Shown here: one piece after another, positions 1-8,097 of the stretch
How the letters are laid out: each line of letters begins with the position of its first letter
How positions within the stretch are numbered: the stretch's first letter is position 1
Source: CAVLDP01 sp963661945
GTDB lineage: Bacteria; Bacillota; Clostridia; Lachnospirales; Lachnospiraceae
Direction of reading: 5' to 3'
Length of the DNA: 64,000 nucleotides
Assembly: GCA_963661945.1 (NCBI GenBank)
Contig: CAVLDP010000002.1
Coordinates: forward strand, 62,001 to 126,000
The notes under the pieces: model-generated
Told to the model about the DNA's origin: nothing
The model's input: the letters and a program-made list of their open reading frames with translations, nothing else
Databases searched by the model: none
Made by a program: the position numbers and the translations under genes

Positions 1-4
1 CAAG

Positions 5-46
5 ATAAAAGAAATGAGCCCTCACAATTATGCAAGAGCTCATTTA
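5..46 (-). terminator. Intrinsic terminator after groEL
   Basis: Read on the minus strand, an 11-bp stem (arms at 35-45 and 12-22, one G-U pair) is followed by a short T-rich tail. It lies about 30 nt past the groEL stop and closes the groESL transcript. Confidence 0.75.
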
Positions 47-77
47 TACAATCAAATATTCATGAAGATCAGGGAAA

Positions 78-1700
78 TTACATCATTCCGCCCATACCAG
101 GATTTGCTGGCATAGCAGGCTCTGCTTCCTTGATATCAGCAACAACAGATTCCGTTGTAAGAAGTGTTGAAGCAACAGATGTCGCATTCTGAAGTGCAGA
201 ACGAGTTACCTTAACAGGATCAAGAATTCCAGCCTTTACCATATCTACATATTCTTCGTTATATGCATCAAAGCCAACGCCTACTTCAGATTCCTTAACC
301 TTGTTGATGATTACAGAACCCTCTAATCCAGCATTTGCTGAAATGTAGAAAAGAGGTGCCTCAAGAGCCTTCAGAATTACATTGGCTCCAGTCTTCTCAT
401 CGCCAGATAATGTCTCAGAAAGCTTTGCTACTTCCTTGGATGCATGAATGTAAGCAGATCCACCACCTGCAATGATTCCTTCCTCAACAGCAGCACGAGT
501 TGCGTTCAGGGCATCTTCCATACGAAGCTTTGCTTCCTTCATCTCAGTCTCTGTTGCAGCGCCAACACGAATTACTGCTACGCCACCAGCAAGCTTGGCA
601 AGTCTCTCCTGCAGCTTCTCCTTATCGAATTCAGAAGTTGTCTTCTCAATCTGAGAACGAATCTGTGATACTCGATCAGCGATTGCATCCTTAGAACCAG
701 CACCATCAACAATGACAGTTGTTTCCTTCTGAACCTTCACTGACTTAGCACGACCAAGCATATCAAGTGTAGCATCCTTGAGTTCAAGGCCAACCTCTTC
801 TGAGATTACCTGACCACCTGTCAAGATTGCAATATCCTGAAGCATGTCCTTACGACGATCACCATAGCCTGGTGCCTTTACTGCAACTACATTAAATGTT
901 CCACGAAGCTTATTTAAGATTAATGTTGTAAGAGCCTCGCCTTCAACATCTTCTGCAATGATGAGAAGTCTTGCACCAGACTGAACAACCTGCTCAAGAA
1001 GTGGAAGAATCTCCTGAATATTAGAAATCTTCTTGTCAGTAATTAAGATATATGGATCATCTAATGTAGCTTCCATCTTGTCCATATCTGTAGCCATATA
1101 AGCTGAGATATATCCACGATCGAACTGCATACCTTCTACAAGATCAAGCTCAGTCTGCATTGTCTTAGACTCTTCGATTGTAATAACGCCATCCTTGGAA
1201 ACCTTTTCCATGGCATCAGCAACCATCTGGCCTACTTCTTCATTTCCAGCAGAAATGGATGCAACCTTGGTAATCTGGTCCTTATCAGAAACCTGAGATG
1301 ACATAGCTGCAAGTGCTTCAACAGCCTTGTCTGTTGCCTTCTTCATACCCTTACGAAGTACGATTGGATTTGCTCCAGCTGCCAGATTCTTGATACCTTC
1401 ATCAATCATAGCCTGAGCAAGAACTGTAGCTGTTGTAGTTCCATCGCCAGCAACATCATTTGTCTTTGTAGCAACTTCCTTCACAAGCTGCGCACCCATG
1501 TTCTCGAATGCATCCTCTAGCTCAATTTCTTTTGCAATAGTAACACCATCATTCGTGATAAGAGGTGCACCATAAGACTTATCAAGTACTACATTTCTAC
1601 CCTTAGGTCCAATTGTAACTCTTACTGTGTTTGCAAGCTGATCTACACCAGCCTGAAGTGCAGAACGTGCTTCTGCTCCGTATTTAATCTCTTTTGCCAT
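78..1700 (-). CDS. groEL: Chaperonin GroEL
   Basis: This is the 60-kDa chaperonin subunit, a cytosolic ATP-dependent folding machine that works with GroES. The 540-residue length is normal. The ATP-binding GDGTTT motif is at residues 85-90, and the C terminus ends in the usual Gly/Met-rich tail (GMGGMM). Position directly downstream of groES, with a 20-nt gap, is the standard groESL arrangement. The transcript starts at the promoter near 2073-2101 and carries a CIRCE element, so HrcA repression is expected. Nothing in the gene is unusual. Confidence 0.99.
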   Translation of the reverse strand: MAKEIKYGAEARSALQAGVDQLANTVRVTIGPKGRNVVLDKSYGAPLITNDGVTIAKEIELEDAFENMGAQLVKEVATKTNDVAGDGTTTATVLAQAMIDEGIKNLAAGANPIVLRKGMKKATDKAVEALAAMSSQVSDKDQITKVASISAGNEEVGQMVADAMEKVSKDGVITIEESKTMQTELDLVEGMQFDRGYISAYMATDMDKMEATLDDPYILITDKKISNIQEILPLLEQVVQSGARLLIIAEDVEGEALTTLILNKLRGTFNVVAVKAPGYGDRRKDMLQDIAILTGGQVISEEVGLELKDATLDMLGRAKSVKVQKETTVIVDGAGSKDAIADRVSQIRSQIEKTTSEFDKEKLQERLAKLAGGVAVIRVGAATETEMKEAKLRMEDALNATRAAVEEGIIAGGGSAYIHASKEVAKLSETLSGDEKTGANVILKALEAPLFYISANAGLEGSVIINKVKESEVGVGFDAYNEEYVDMVKAGILDPVKVTRSALQNATSVASTLLTTESVVADIKEAEPAMPANPGMGGMM

Positions 1701-1720
1701 AATTAAAGACCTTCTTTCTC

Positions 1721-2005
1721 TTATTCTACAACAGCCAGAATGTCATTCTGACGTACAATAATGTATTCTTCACCATCAAGCTTAACATCTGTTCCAGCAT
1801 ACTTTGAATAGATGACCTTCTGTCCAACAGAAACCTGCATCTTCACTTCATTACCATCAACAAAACCACCAGGTCCAACTGCAATAACTTCTGCCTCCTG
1901 TGGCTTCTCCTGTGCTGAGCTAGCTAAGATGATACCGGATTTTGTGGTCTCTTCTGCCTCTAACTGCTTAAGAACCACTCTGTCTAATAATGGAACTAAT
2001 TTCAT
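1721..2005 (-). CDS. groES: Co-chaperonin GroES
   Basis: This is the 10-kDa lid of the GroEL chaperonin. The product has 94 residues starting MKLVPLLDRVVLK, the usual N terminus of the family, and ends in the typical NDILAVVE. An open frame continues 13 codons upstream to 2044, but that start falls inside the CIRCE operator. The ATG at 2005 has a strong AGGAGG site about 8 nt upstream and is preferred. It is the first gene of groESL, repressed through CIRCE. Confidence 0.98.
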   Translation of the reverse strand: MKLVPLLDRVVLKQLEAEETTKSGIILASSAQEKPQEAEVIAVGPGGFVDGNEVKMQVSVGQKVIYSKYAGTDVKLDGEEYIIVRQNDILAVVE

Positions 2006-2033
2006 GATAAATTGCCTCCTTAAGTTTACGTTG

Positions 2034-2060
2034 TTAGCACTCATCTAGGTGGAGTGCTAA
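2034..2060 (-). promoter_or_regulatory. CIRCE operator (HrcA binding site)
   Basis: A perfect 9-bp inverted repeat, TTAGCACTC - 9 nt - GAGTGCTAA, matches the CIRCE consensus exactly. It lies between the groES promoter and start codon, the classical place for HrcA repression of heat-shock genes. Confidence 0.98.
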
Positions 2061-2072
2061 TTCGATAGTCAT

Positions 2073-2101
2073 ATAATAGGATTCTGCCATTAAAGTTTCA
2101 A
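2073..2101 (-). promoter_or_regulatory. groESL promoter
   Basis: On the minus strand there is a -35 TTGAAA (2096-2101), a 17-nt spacer and a -10 TATTAT (2073-2078). The CIRCE element begins about 12 nt downstream. The spacer and -10 edge are also one arm of an inverted repeat (2078-2091 with 2121-2134). Confidence 0.85.
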
Positions 2102-2134
2102 ATAGAAAAGCTTAACCTTAAATGACAGAATCCT
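2078..2134. repeat. Inverted repeat across the groES promoter spacer
   Basis: Arms 2078-2091 and 2121-2134 match at 13 of 14 positions as an inverted repeat, with a 29-nt spacer. The left arm fills the spacer and touches the -10 box of the groES promoter. There is no T-run after it, so it is not a simple terminator. Function unknown. Confidence 0.7.
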
Positions 2135-2137
2135 GTC

Positions 2138-2171
2138 AAATGCTCGCATTTACTCGTAAATACGAGCATTT
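2138..2171 (-). terminator. Long hairpin after the DUF2974 gene
   Basis: A 9-bp stem (2138-2146 with 2163-2171) continues after one mismatch into a 6-bp inner stem with a 2-nt loop. It lies 12 nt past the stop of the DUF2974 gene. On the minus strand the T-tract is only three bases, so intrinsic termination there would be weak. Confidence 0.5.
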
Positions 2172-2182
2172 TCTTATGTTTT

Positions 2183-3328
2183 CTATTCTTCTAACAGATT
2201 TTCGTTCTCACCTGTCTTAAAACGATTAAGAATGCTCGTCATAATGGTCTCGCCACTACTTAATGCAAGCTTCATAAGAACGTCTGTAAATAACTTCTGC
2301 TTGTCCTTCGGCGCCTTAGAAAGATTCTTGAACATGCCTGTAATTACTTTAATCTTCACCTGATCCACTTCTTCAAGTGAAGTTACACCGGTATCTAAGA
2401 TAGCGCTAAAGAGAATATCAACAAAGATTTCTCTCGTCTCATCATCGATAGATGATAGCCAGCTTTTTAATGTGTCATCAAAAATATGACTCTCCTCTGA
2501 TAAGCCATCCGCCAAGTCGAAATGATTGCCGATAACCTGCCAAGACATAGCATCATGCTGATATGGTCCTTGGTAGACGCTTTTTACCACTTGATGTTCC
2601 AGGTCATTTTGAAGAATCATACCAATCATAGATTGCTTGGGAACGGTTGACTTCACAAGCGGCAGTATACTCCTGTACTCATCGCTTGCAACAATCTCAT
2701 CGCGAAAGCCTGGGCCATCATTGGAATAAATTGCGATTATCTTCTTCTTCACAGCACTATTTGCATAGGCAGATGCAAAGACTGCAAAATTCGCTCCTTT
2801 GGAATGTCCACCGATGCGAAGCTTCTTATGCGTTCTGGCAAATGTCTGATTCAGGTAATCTCTGGCAGAAAGCTGTCCGGCAGTACCTGTAAGAAAGGAC
2901 ATATTAAAGTCTTCCTTCCAGCCGATAATTGTAGCATCTGTCCCGCGAAATGCCACATAATACGTGTTGTCTGGAAGTAAGAATGTAGTTACAGAGAATT
3001 GCTTCTGAGAATCAGGATCAAAATCATTCACATAGCCTGTCAGATAGACATCAGAAAAGCGTTTGGACGTAACCATTTTCCTCATAAGAAATGGTGCAAC
3101 CTTTATAGACATCATCGAGGACATAATTTCTTCGTCACTATGGTCAGCAAAAAATCTTGCGCAGACTTCTTGCAAGGAAACCTTCTCTTTGATTCCCGGC
3201 CCTGGAACATATCCATCAAAGGGCGTATAGGCTAGCTCGGAAAATATAAGATTATCTACCTCATTAAAAGGATCCACGCTAAGAGGAATATCTCCTCTCC
3301 AATCAAGATAGTCCTCAATATTGGCCAT
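2183..3328 (-). CDS. DUF2974 (Mbeg1-like) lipase-fold protein
   Basis: This is a 381-residue protein of the Mbeg1-like / DUF2974 family, which has the alpha/beta-hydrolase fold of class-3 lipases. The nucleophile elbow GGHSKGAN places the probable catalytic Ser at residue 176. An upstream segment YVAFRGTD (about 124-131) matches the usual oxyanion-side strand. No signal peptide is visible, so the protein is probably cytosolic. It follows the membrane-protein gene by 2 nt and is the last gene of the topoisomerase IV transcript. The substrate is unknown; family assignment is firm, function is not. Confidence 0.8.
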   Translation of the reverse strand: MANIEDYLDWRGDIPLSVDPFNEVDNLIFSELAYTPFDGYVPGPGIKEKVSLQEVCARFFADHSDEEIMSSMMSIKVAPFLMRKMVTSKRFSDVYLTGYVNDFDPDSQKQFSVTTFLLPDNTYYVAFRGTDATIIGWKEDFNMSFLTGTAGQLSARDYLNQTFARTHKKLRIGGHSKGANFAVFASAYANSAVKKKIIAIYSNDGPGFRDEIVASDEYRSILPLVKSTVPKQSMIGMILQNDLEHQVVKSVYQGPYQHDAMSWQVIGNHFDLADGLSEESHIFDDTLKSWLSSIDDETREIFVDILFSAILDTGVTSLEEVDQVKIKVITGMFKNLSKAPKDKQKLFTDVLMKLALSSGETIMTSILNRFKTGENENLLEE

Positions 3329-3330
3329 AC

Positions 3331-4041
3331 CTAGTCCTCCGTAGTTGTTTCATCCGAAACAAAGCTCTCGTAGTCCTCAATCTTCGTATCAGAAATAGAA
3401 GCTGTATCACGAACAGCTGATGGAATCTCTACAATATCTCTGTCTTCCATATTGTAGGCATATCCCATCTCTGTTTCCTTCACGAAATGATTATTTCGAA
3501 CTGCAACCGCAATCTGTGAGAAAATACCAAAGGCTCCAACCAGAATAAGTCCGCCATATAGAATCACAGAATATTTCTCTACAATTGAGAACAAATCAAG
3601 CAGAATAACTACAGAAAAAAGAATAAATACCAAACTAATAAACAGATTCAAGGTCCAAAGAGAGCCATTCATGCTCTTTAGCTGAATAGAATGCTGTAAC
3701 ATGATAACCGCTTCTACCAGAATCATAATTCCAATGTAGATATAAATAACGGAAGCTACATCGGATGCTCGAACTAGAGTACATACCCCTAGAATAGTGG
3801 CAAGCGTACCGATTGAGAAATCATAATTTGCTACAATCTTGTACTCTCTCTTGCCAAAGTAACGAATTACAAGCCATAGTCCCCAGGCAAGGAAAAATCC
3901 TCCCGCAACATAACAAAAATATTGCAATTTCATATCGGGTGCAAACAGCATAAGGGAACCGATAAGTATTAATAGAACAAATACCAGAATCGCTCCAAGG
4001 GTTCCAGCTAAATTTGATTTACTCTTCTTCTCTTCATTCAT
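3331..4041 (-). CDS. HdeD-like (DUF308) multi-spanning membrane protein
   Basis: This 236-residue protein has about six hydrophobic segments between residues 12 and 185, followed by a charged tail of about 50 residues ending in acidic and Thr residues. The pattern of paired short helices resembles the HdeD / DUF308 family. It has no recognised catalytic motif. It sits between mgsA and the DUF2974 gene, two nucleotides from the latter, suggesting co-translation and perhaps a joint role at the membrane. Function is unknown. Confidence 0.6.
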   Translation of the reverse strand: MNEEKKSKSNLAGTLGAILVFVLLILIGSLMLFAPDMKLQYFCYVAGGFFLAWGLWLVIRYFGKREYKIVANYDFSIGTLATILGVCTLVRASDVASVIYIYIGIMILVEAVIMLQHSIQLKSMNGSLWTLNLFISLVFILFSVVILLDLFSIVEKYSVILYGGLILVGAFGIFSQIAVAVRNNHFVKETEMGYAYNMEDRDIVEIPSAVRDTASISDTKIEDYESFVSDETTTED

Positions 4042-4057
4042 AGGAAAGCCTCACAAA

Positions 4058-4528
4058 CTATAGAGTACTTGCTCTATCCATTATGTTTTTCTTGAAATTT
4101 ACTACGTCATGATTGTACTCCTCATTCATAAGAGTGGAGCAAATCATGAAATCTGCGGAAGCGCGATTTACAGCAATTGGAATATCATAAACCTGTGCAA
4201 TACGAAGCAGCGCCTTAACATCAGGATCATGAGGCTGAGCAGTAAGAGGATCTGAGAAGAATACGATAAAGTCAATCTTCCCCTCAACAACCTTTGCTCC
4301 AATCTGTTGATCACCACCAAGAGGGCCAGAATTATATCCCTTAACAGATAGTCCAGTTCTATCGGTAATCATACGAGCAGTCGTGCCTGTTCCACATAGG
4401 GTGTGCTTCTCAAGAATATCCTTATGTTCTAAGCACCATTCGATTAAATCATGCTTCTTGCCATCATGAGCAATAAGAGCTATATTCTTCTGTTTATCAA
4501 TAGTAAGTGTAATTTTGCTGTCATCCAT
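4058..4528 (-). CDS. mgsA: Methylglyoxal synthase
   Basis: This enzyme converts dihydroxyacetone phosphate to methylglyoxal and phosphate, an overflow route from glycolysis. The product is 156 residues. Family motifs are seen: IALIAHDGKKHDLI near the N terminus, the phosphate-binding GTTA segment, GPLGGDQQIGA, and FFSDPLTAQPHDPDV. The open frame extends to 4609, but the ATG at 4528 is preceded by AGGAGG and gives the usual N terminus. The upstream CPBP protease gene ends at 4540. Confidence 0.95.
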   Translation of the reverse strand: MDDSKITLTIDKQKNIALIAHDGKKHDLIEWCLEHKDILEKHTLCGTGTTARMITDRTGLSVKGYNSGPLGGDQQIGAKVVEGKIDFIVFFSDPLTAQPHDPDVKALLRIAQVYDIPIAVNRASADFMICSTLMNEEYNHDVVNFKKNIMDRASTL

Positions 4529-4539
4529 ATTTCTTCCTC

Positions 4540-5190
4540 CTACATAAAGTAACTTGCATATAGTACAACTACAAAATTCGTAAGGCCATGGGCAATCATT
4601 AGAATCCATAGTCTATGTGTCTTGCAATATACAAAGGACAATAGCAGTCCCATCAAAAATGCATATAAAAATTGTATCACATTAAAATGCATTATTCCAA
4701 AAAGCAAGGACGAGATAAGCATTGCAGGTATTCTTCCATGCCAGGAAAGAATCTGACCGCATACGATTCCTCGAAAGACCACTTCCTCAAGAATTGGAAT
4801 GAAGATACAGTTTGATAGAATCTTGACAAGGATGCTACCGGAATAAAGCGTATCATTTGCCCTGGCATAATTCGATGAAATCGATTCCAGTGGCAGATTC
4901 GTAACCGCAACATTAAGTAGAATCCCACATAAGACAATTAAAGCTATGTAGAGAATTAATTGCCATGCAGCAATATCTTCGTGATAATTTAGAGCAATCG
5001 GAAGCTTACGATAGATAAAGAATTCTATAATAAGAGTAATTATCGCAGCAAGCAGTAAGCAAAACAAATCAGATACCGATTGTCCAATTATGCTCTTAAA
5101 AAAAACCGCAAAAAGATTATACGATAAGAAATAAACTGCAAGCGGATAAAAAACCTGATAAATTCGATTCACATGAATTCTACTACTCAT
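4540..5190 (-). CDS. CPBP-family intramembrane metalloprotease
   Basis: This 216-residue membrane protein belongs to the CPBP (Rce1/abortive-infection) family of intramembrane endopeptidases. The signature EEVVFRG is near residue 136, and the second motif FGIMHFN follows about 30 residues later. Several hydrophobic helices surround them. Substrates of such bacterial proteases are mostly unknown; some act in bacteriocin immunity or maturation, but no bacteriocin gene is nearby. Its start overlaps the end of the HAD gene by 8 nt. Confidence 0.85.
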   Translation of the reverse strand: MSSRIHVNRIYQVFYPLAVYFLSYNLFAVFFKSIIGQSVSDLFCLLLAAIITLIIEFFIYRKLPIALNYHEDIAAWQLILYIALIVLCGILLNVAVTNLPLESISSNYARANDTLYSGSILVKILSNCIFIPILEEVVFRGIVCGQILSWHGRIPAMLISSLLFGIMHFNVIQFLYAFLMGLLLSFVYCKTHRLWILMIAHGLTNFVVVLYASYFM

Positions 5191-5839
5191 GGCATTCCTC
5201 TAGAATAATCTTCGTAATCTCTCCTGGATTATGCGCGATATAGCTTGCACTGTATTCTTCTAAATCAGACAAGCTGCCAAAGCCATAGGTGACTCCAATC
5301 CCACGAATTCCTGTAAGTGCTGCTCCTTCCATGTCGAATTTGGTATCACCAATTAATACGGTATCCTCTCTCGACAGGTCTGGATGAATCCGGAAGAATT
5401 CTTCTATCACTTCCGCCTTAGTCTCTCTTACATTGTCATCAGAGCCAACGATATCATCAAAATAATGATCCAATGAAAAATGCCTTAGTATCTTCACGCA
5501 TGCTTCTTCATGCTTTGATGAAGTAAGCGCCATATGAAAGCCCTCTTCATGTAGAGTGCGAATGCACTCAAGAATCCCATCATAGAGAAGGCAATCAAAC
5601 ATACCGCCTCTTGCATATTCAGCTCGATAGACTCTGAAGGCCTCCTCTACTTGATCTTCATTTAGATGAAGGACATTCAAAAATGAGCCAGATAATGGTG
5701 GTCCAATACATTTTCGAAGTTCAAAAAGCGGAGGCTCTGCCACGCCAAAATATTTAGCCGTGTGCTTCAGACAATGAATGATGCCTGGCTCCGAATTAAT
5801 AATTGTGCCATCCAAATCAAATAAAACATTCTTAATCAT
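5183..5839 (-). CDS. HAD-superfamily hydrolase (phosphoglycolate phosphatase-like)
   Basis: This 218-residue protein is a class-I HAD phosphatase. Motif I is LFDLDGTI (residues 6-13), motif II is the ALTSSKH region near 104, and motif IV is VLIGDTKFDMEGA near 161. A helical cap domain lies between motifs I and II, as in phosphoglycolate phosphatase and pyrophosphatase PpaX relatives. The exact substrate cannot be read from the sequence. The start overlaps the parC stop by 4 nt, so it is translationally coupled to topoisomerase IV. Confidence 0.85.
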   Translation of the reverse strand: MIKNVLFDLDGTIINSEPGIIHCLKHTAKYFGVAEPPLFELRKCIGPPLSGSFLNVLHLNEDQVEEAFRVYRAEYARGGMFDCLLYDGILECIRTLHEEGFHMALTSSKHEEACVKILRHFSLDHYFDDIVGSDDNVRETKAEVIEEFFRIHPDLSREDTVLIGDTKFDMEGAALTGIRGIGVTYGFGSLSDLEEYSASYIAHNPGEITKIILEECHE

Positions 5840-8076
5840 TTCTTAACGCCCTTTGTTGCACGCTTGCCAATGTGGAGGCGATTCAGCTGAACACTCTTGC
5901 CATTGATCTTGGCCGACAGATTCTCACCTGGATGAAGCATATATACTTCCTTCACTTCATCCTTTGGATCAAGCTTAATACCTGTAACACCAAGTGCAGC
6001 CTTCTTCTTCTCAGGAATCGTATCTGCAAGGATTCGAAGTGTAACATTATTCTTCGTGATGAATACGATAGAATCATCCTCATGGCAAATTGGCTGAACC
6101 ATAAGAACCTGATCGCCATCATCGAGTTTTGTTGATGCTGTCGTTCTCTTTGCTACATCAAATAGAGCTCCATCCACCATCTTACAAAGACCTGATTTTG
6201 TAGCAAATATAACTTTCTTCGTCATAAGAGCGGACATTGAATCAATCAGAAGAATATTCTCCTTGGAAGAATCATAATTCGATAGATTATCGAGCGGTTG
6301 TCCCTTATCTCTAAACTTACCCATAGGAAGATCAAGAACCTTCACTGTATGCAACTGGCCAGAATCCGTTAAAATACAGAGCTTATCTAGATTCTTACAG
6401 AAGATTATTTGCTTGCATTCTTCCTCAGCAGCATCCTTATTTCGTTCGTAAGTCTGGGTATCCACCACGCGACCATATGCGAAACGGTCCAGAAGAACAA
6501 CAACATCTTCCTCTTCGATTGGCTTCTCTTCGATTACAGCCTCTGCAACATTGTCAATATGAGTCTTTCTCTCTACAGAGAATTCCTTCTTCAGATTCTG
6601 AAGGTCCTTAATAATAACCTTTGCCATAGCGCTTCTATTATTTAGAATCTCGCTGTAATCTGAAATATTCTGCAATGTTTCATCATGTTCCTTGCGAAGA
6701 GCATCGATTTCCAAGCCAATCAAGCGATGCAGACGCATATTAAGAATTGCATCTGCCTGATTCTCTGTAAATGAGAGAAGGGCTGCGTCTGCCTCAGAGG
6801 CCTTGGACTTAAAAGAAATGCCCTCTGTCTTACCTTCCATAAGGCAAGCCTTCGCATCCTTAACATTCTTAGATCCTCTAAGAATCTCAATAATCAAATC
6901 GATAACATCACAAGCCTTAATTAATCCTTCCTGAATCTCCCGCTTCTCTTCTTCCTTGGCCAGAAGGGTCGTATACTTTCTGGTTGCAAGTTCATACTGG
7001 AAATTCACATGGTGGCGAATAATAGGGACAATTCCCATGGTTTCTGGCTTGCCATCCGCAACAGAAAGCATATTCACACCAAAGGTATCTTCAAGCCTGG
7101 TCTTCTTGTAGAGCAGGTTGCAGACATTTTCCACATCTGCGCCCTTCTTCAAATCAATTACAATACGAATGCCTTCTTTGGAGGATTGATTGGAAATATC
7201 AACAATATCTGTTGTTTTCTTGGATTCTACAAGCGCGAAGATATCATTTAGGAATTTACCAATATTGGCACCAATCATTGGATAAGGAATCTCGGTAACA
7301 ACAATTCGCTCCTTACCGCCCTTTAACTTCTCAATCTCAACCTTGCCACGAATCTTGATCTTACCCTGGCCTGTAGAATAAATCTCGAGAAGTTCATCCT
7401 TATTCGTCACAATTCCACCGGTTGGAAAATCTGGACCAGGAATATATTCCATCATTTCTACCGTATTAATATCCGGATTCTTCATATAGGCGATGACGCC
7501 ATCAATAACCTCACCAAGATTATGTGGAGGAATAGAGGTCGCCATACCTACTGCAATACCTTCTGATCCATTTACCAGAAGATTTGGAACACGAACTGGA
7601 AGAACCTCTGGCTCCTTCTCTGTCTCATCGAAATTAGGAACAAAGTCGACAACATTCTTATCAAGATCAGCTAGGTAAGCTTCCTGAGTGATTTTCTGAA
7701 GTCTAGCCTCTGTATAACGCATTGCAGCGGCACCATCACCCTCGATCGAACCAAAGTTACCATGGCCATCCACAAGTGGCATACCCATCTTAAAGTCCTG
7801 TGCAAGTACTACAAGTGCACCGTAAATAGAGCTATCGCCATGTGGATGATATTTACCCATGGTATCACCTACAATACGTGCAGACTTACGAAATGGCTTA
7901 TCATAGCGTATTCCAAGCTCATACATATCATAGAGAGTCCTTCTCTGGACTGGCTTCAGACCATCTCTTACATCTGGAAGAGCTCGTGAAACAATAACAC
8001 TCATTGCATAGTCAATATAGGACTTCTGCATGATATCTGAGTATTCTGTTTGAATAATCTGTTCTGTTTCAGACAT
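5836..8076 (-). CDS. parC: DNA topoisomerase IV subunit A (ParC type)
   Basis: This is the DNA-cleaving subunit of a type IIA topoisomerase, 746 residues. The catalytic tyrosine is Y121 in AAMRYTEARL. The quinolone-resistance loop reads HPHGDSSIYGA, giving Ser at the usual first position and Gly86 where Asp/Glu is common. The C-terminal part has beta-propeller-like repeats but no canonical GyrA box, which supports ParC rather than GyrA. It pairs with parE immediately upstream. Gyrase genes are expected elsewhere on the chromosome. Confidence 0.9.
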   Translation of the reverse strand: MSETEQIIQTEYSDIMQKSYIDYAMSVIVSRALPDVRDGLKPVQRRTLYDMYELGIRYDKPFRKSARIVGDTMGKYHPHGDSSIYGALVVLAQDFKMGMPLVDGHGNFGSIEGDGAAAMRYTEARLQKITQEAYLADLDKNVVDFVPNFDETEKEPEVLPVRVPNLLVNGSEGIAVGMATSIPPHNLGEVIDGVIAYMKNPDINTVEMMEYIPGPDFPTGGIVTNKDELLEIYSTGQGKIKIRGKVEIEKLKGGKERIVVTEIPYPMIGANIGKFLNDIFALVESKKTTDIVDISNQSSKEGIRIVIDLKKGADVENVCNLLYKKTRLEDTFGVNMLSVADGKPETMGIVPIIRHHVNFQYELATRKYTTLLAKEEEKREIQEGLIKACDVIDLIIEILRGSKNVKDAKACLMEGKTEGISFKSKASEADAALLSFTENQADAILNMRLHRLIGLEIDALRKEHDETLQNISDYSEILNNRSAMAKVIIKDLQNLKKEFSVERKTHIDNVAEAVIEEKPIEEEDVVVLLDRFAYGRVVDTQTYERNKDAAEEECKQIIFCKNLDKLCILTDSGQLHTVKVLDLPMGKFRDKGQPLDNLSNYDSSKENILLIDSMSALMTKKVIFATKSGLCKMVDGALFDVAKRTTASTKLDDGDQVLMVQPICHEDDSIVFITKNNVTLRILADTIPEKKKAALGVTGIKLDPKDEVKEVYMLHPGENLSAKINGKSVQLNRLHIGKRATKGVKK

Positions 8077-8097
8077 GAAATAATCTCCTATCTATTC

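Noticed and set aside
2006..2044. Longer groES start 13 codons upstream
   Set aside because: The start codon lies inside the CIRCE operator and lacks a ribosome site; the ATG at 2005 has AGGAGG.
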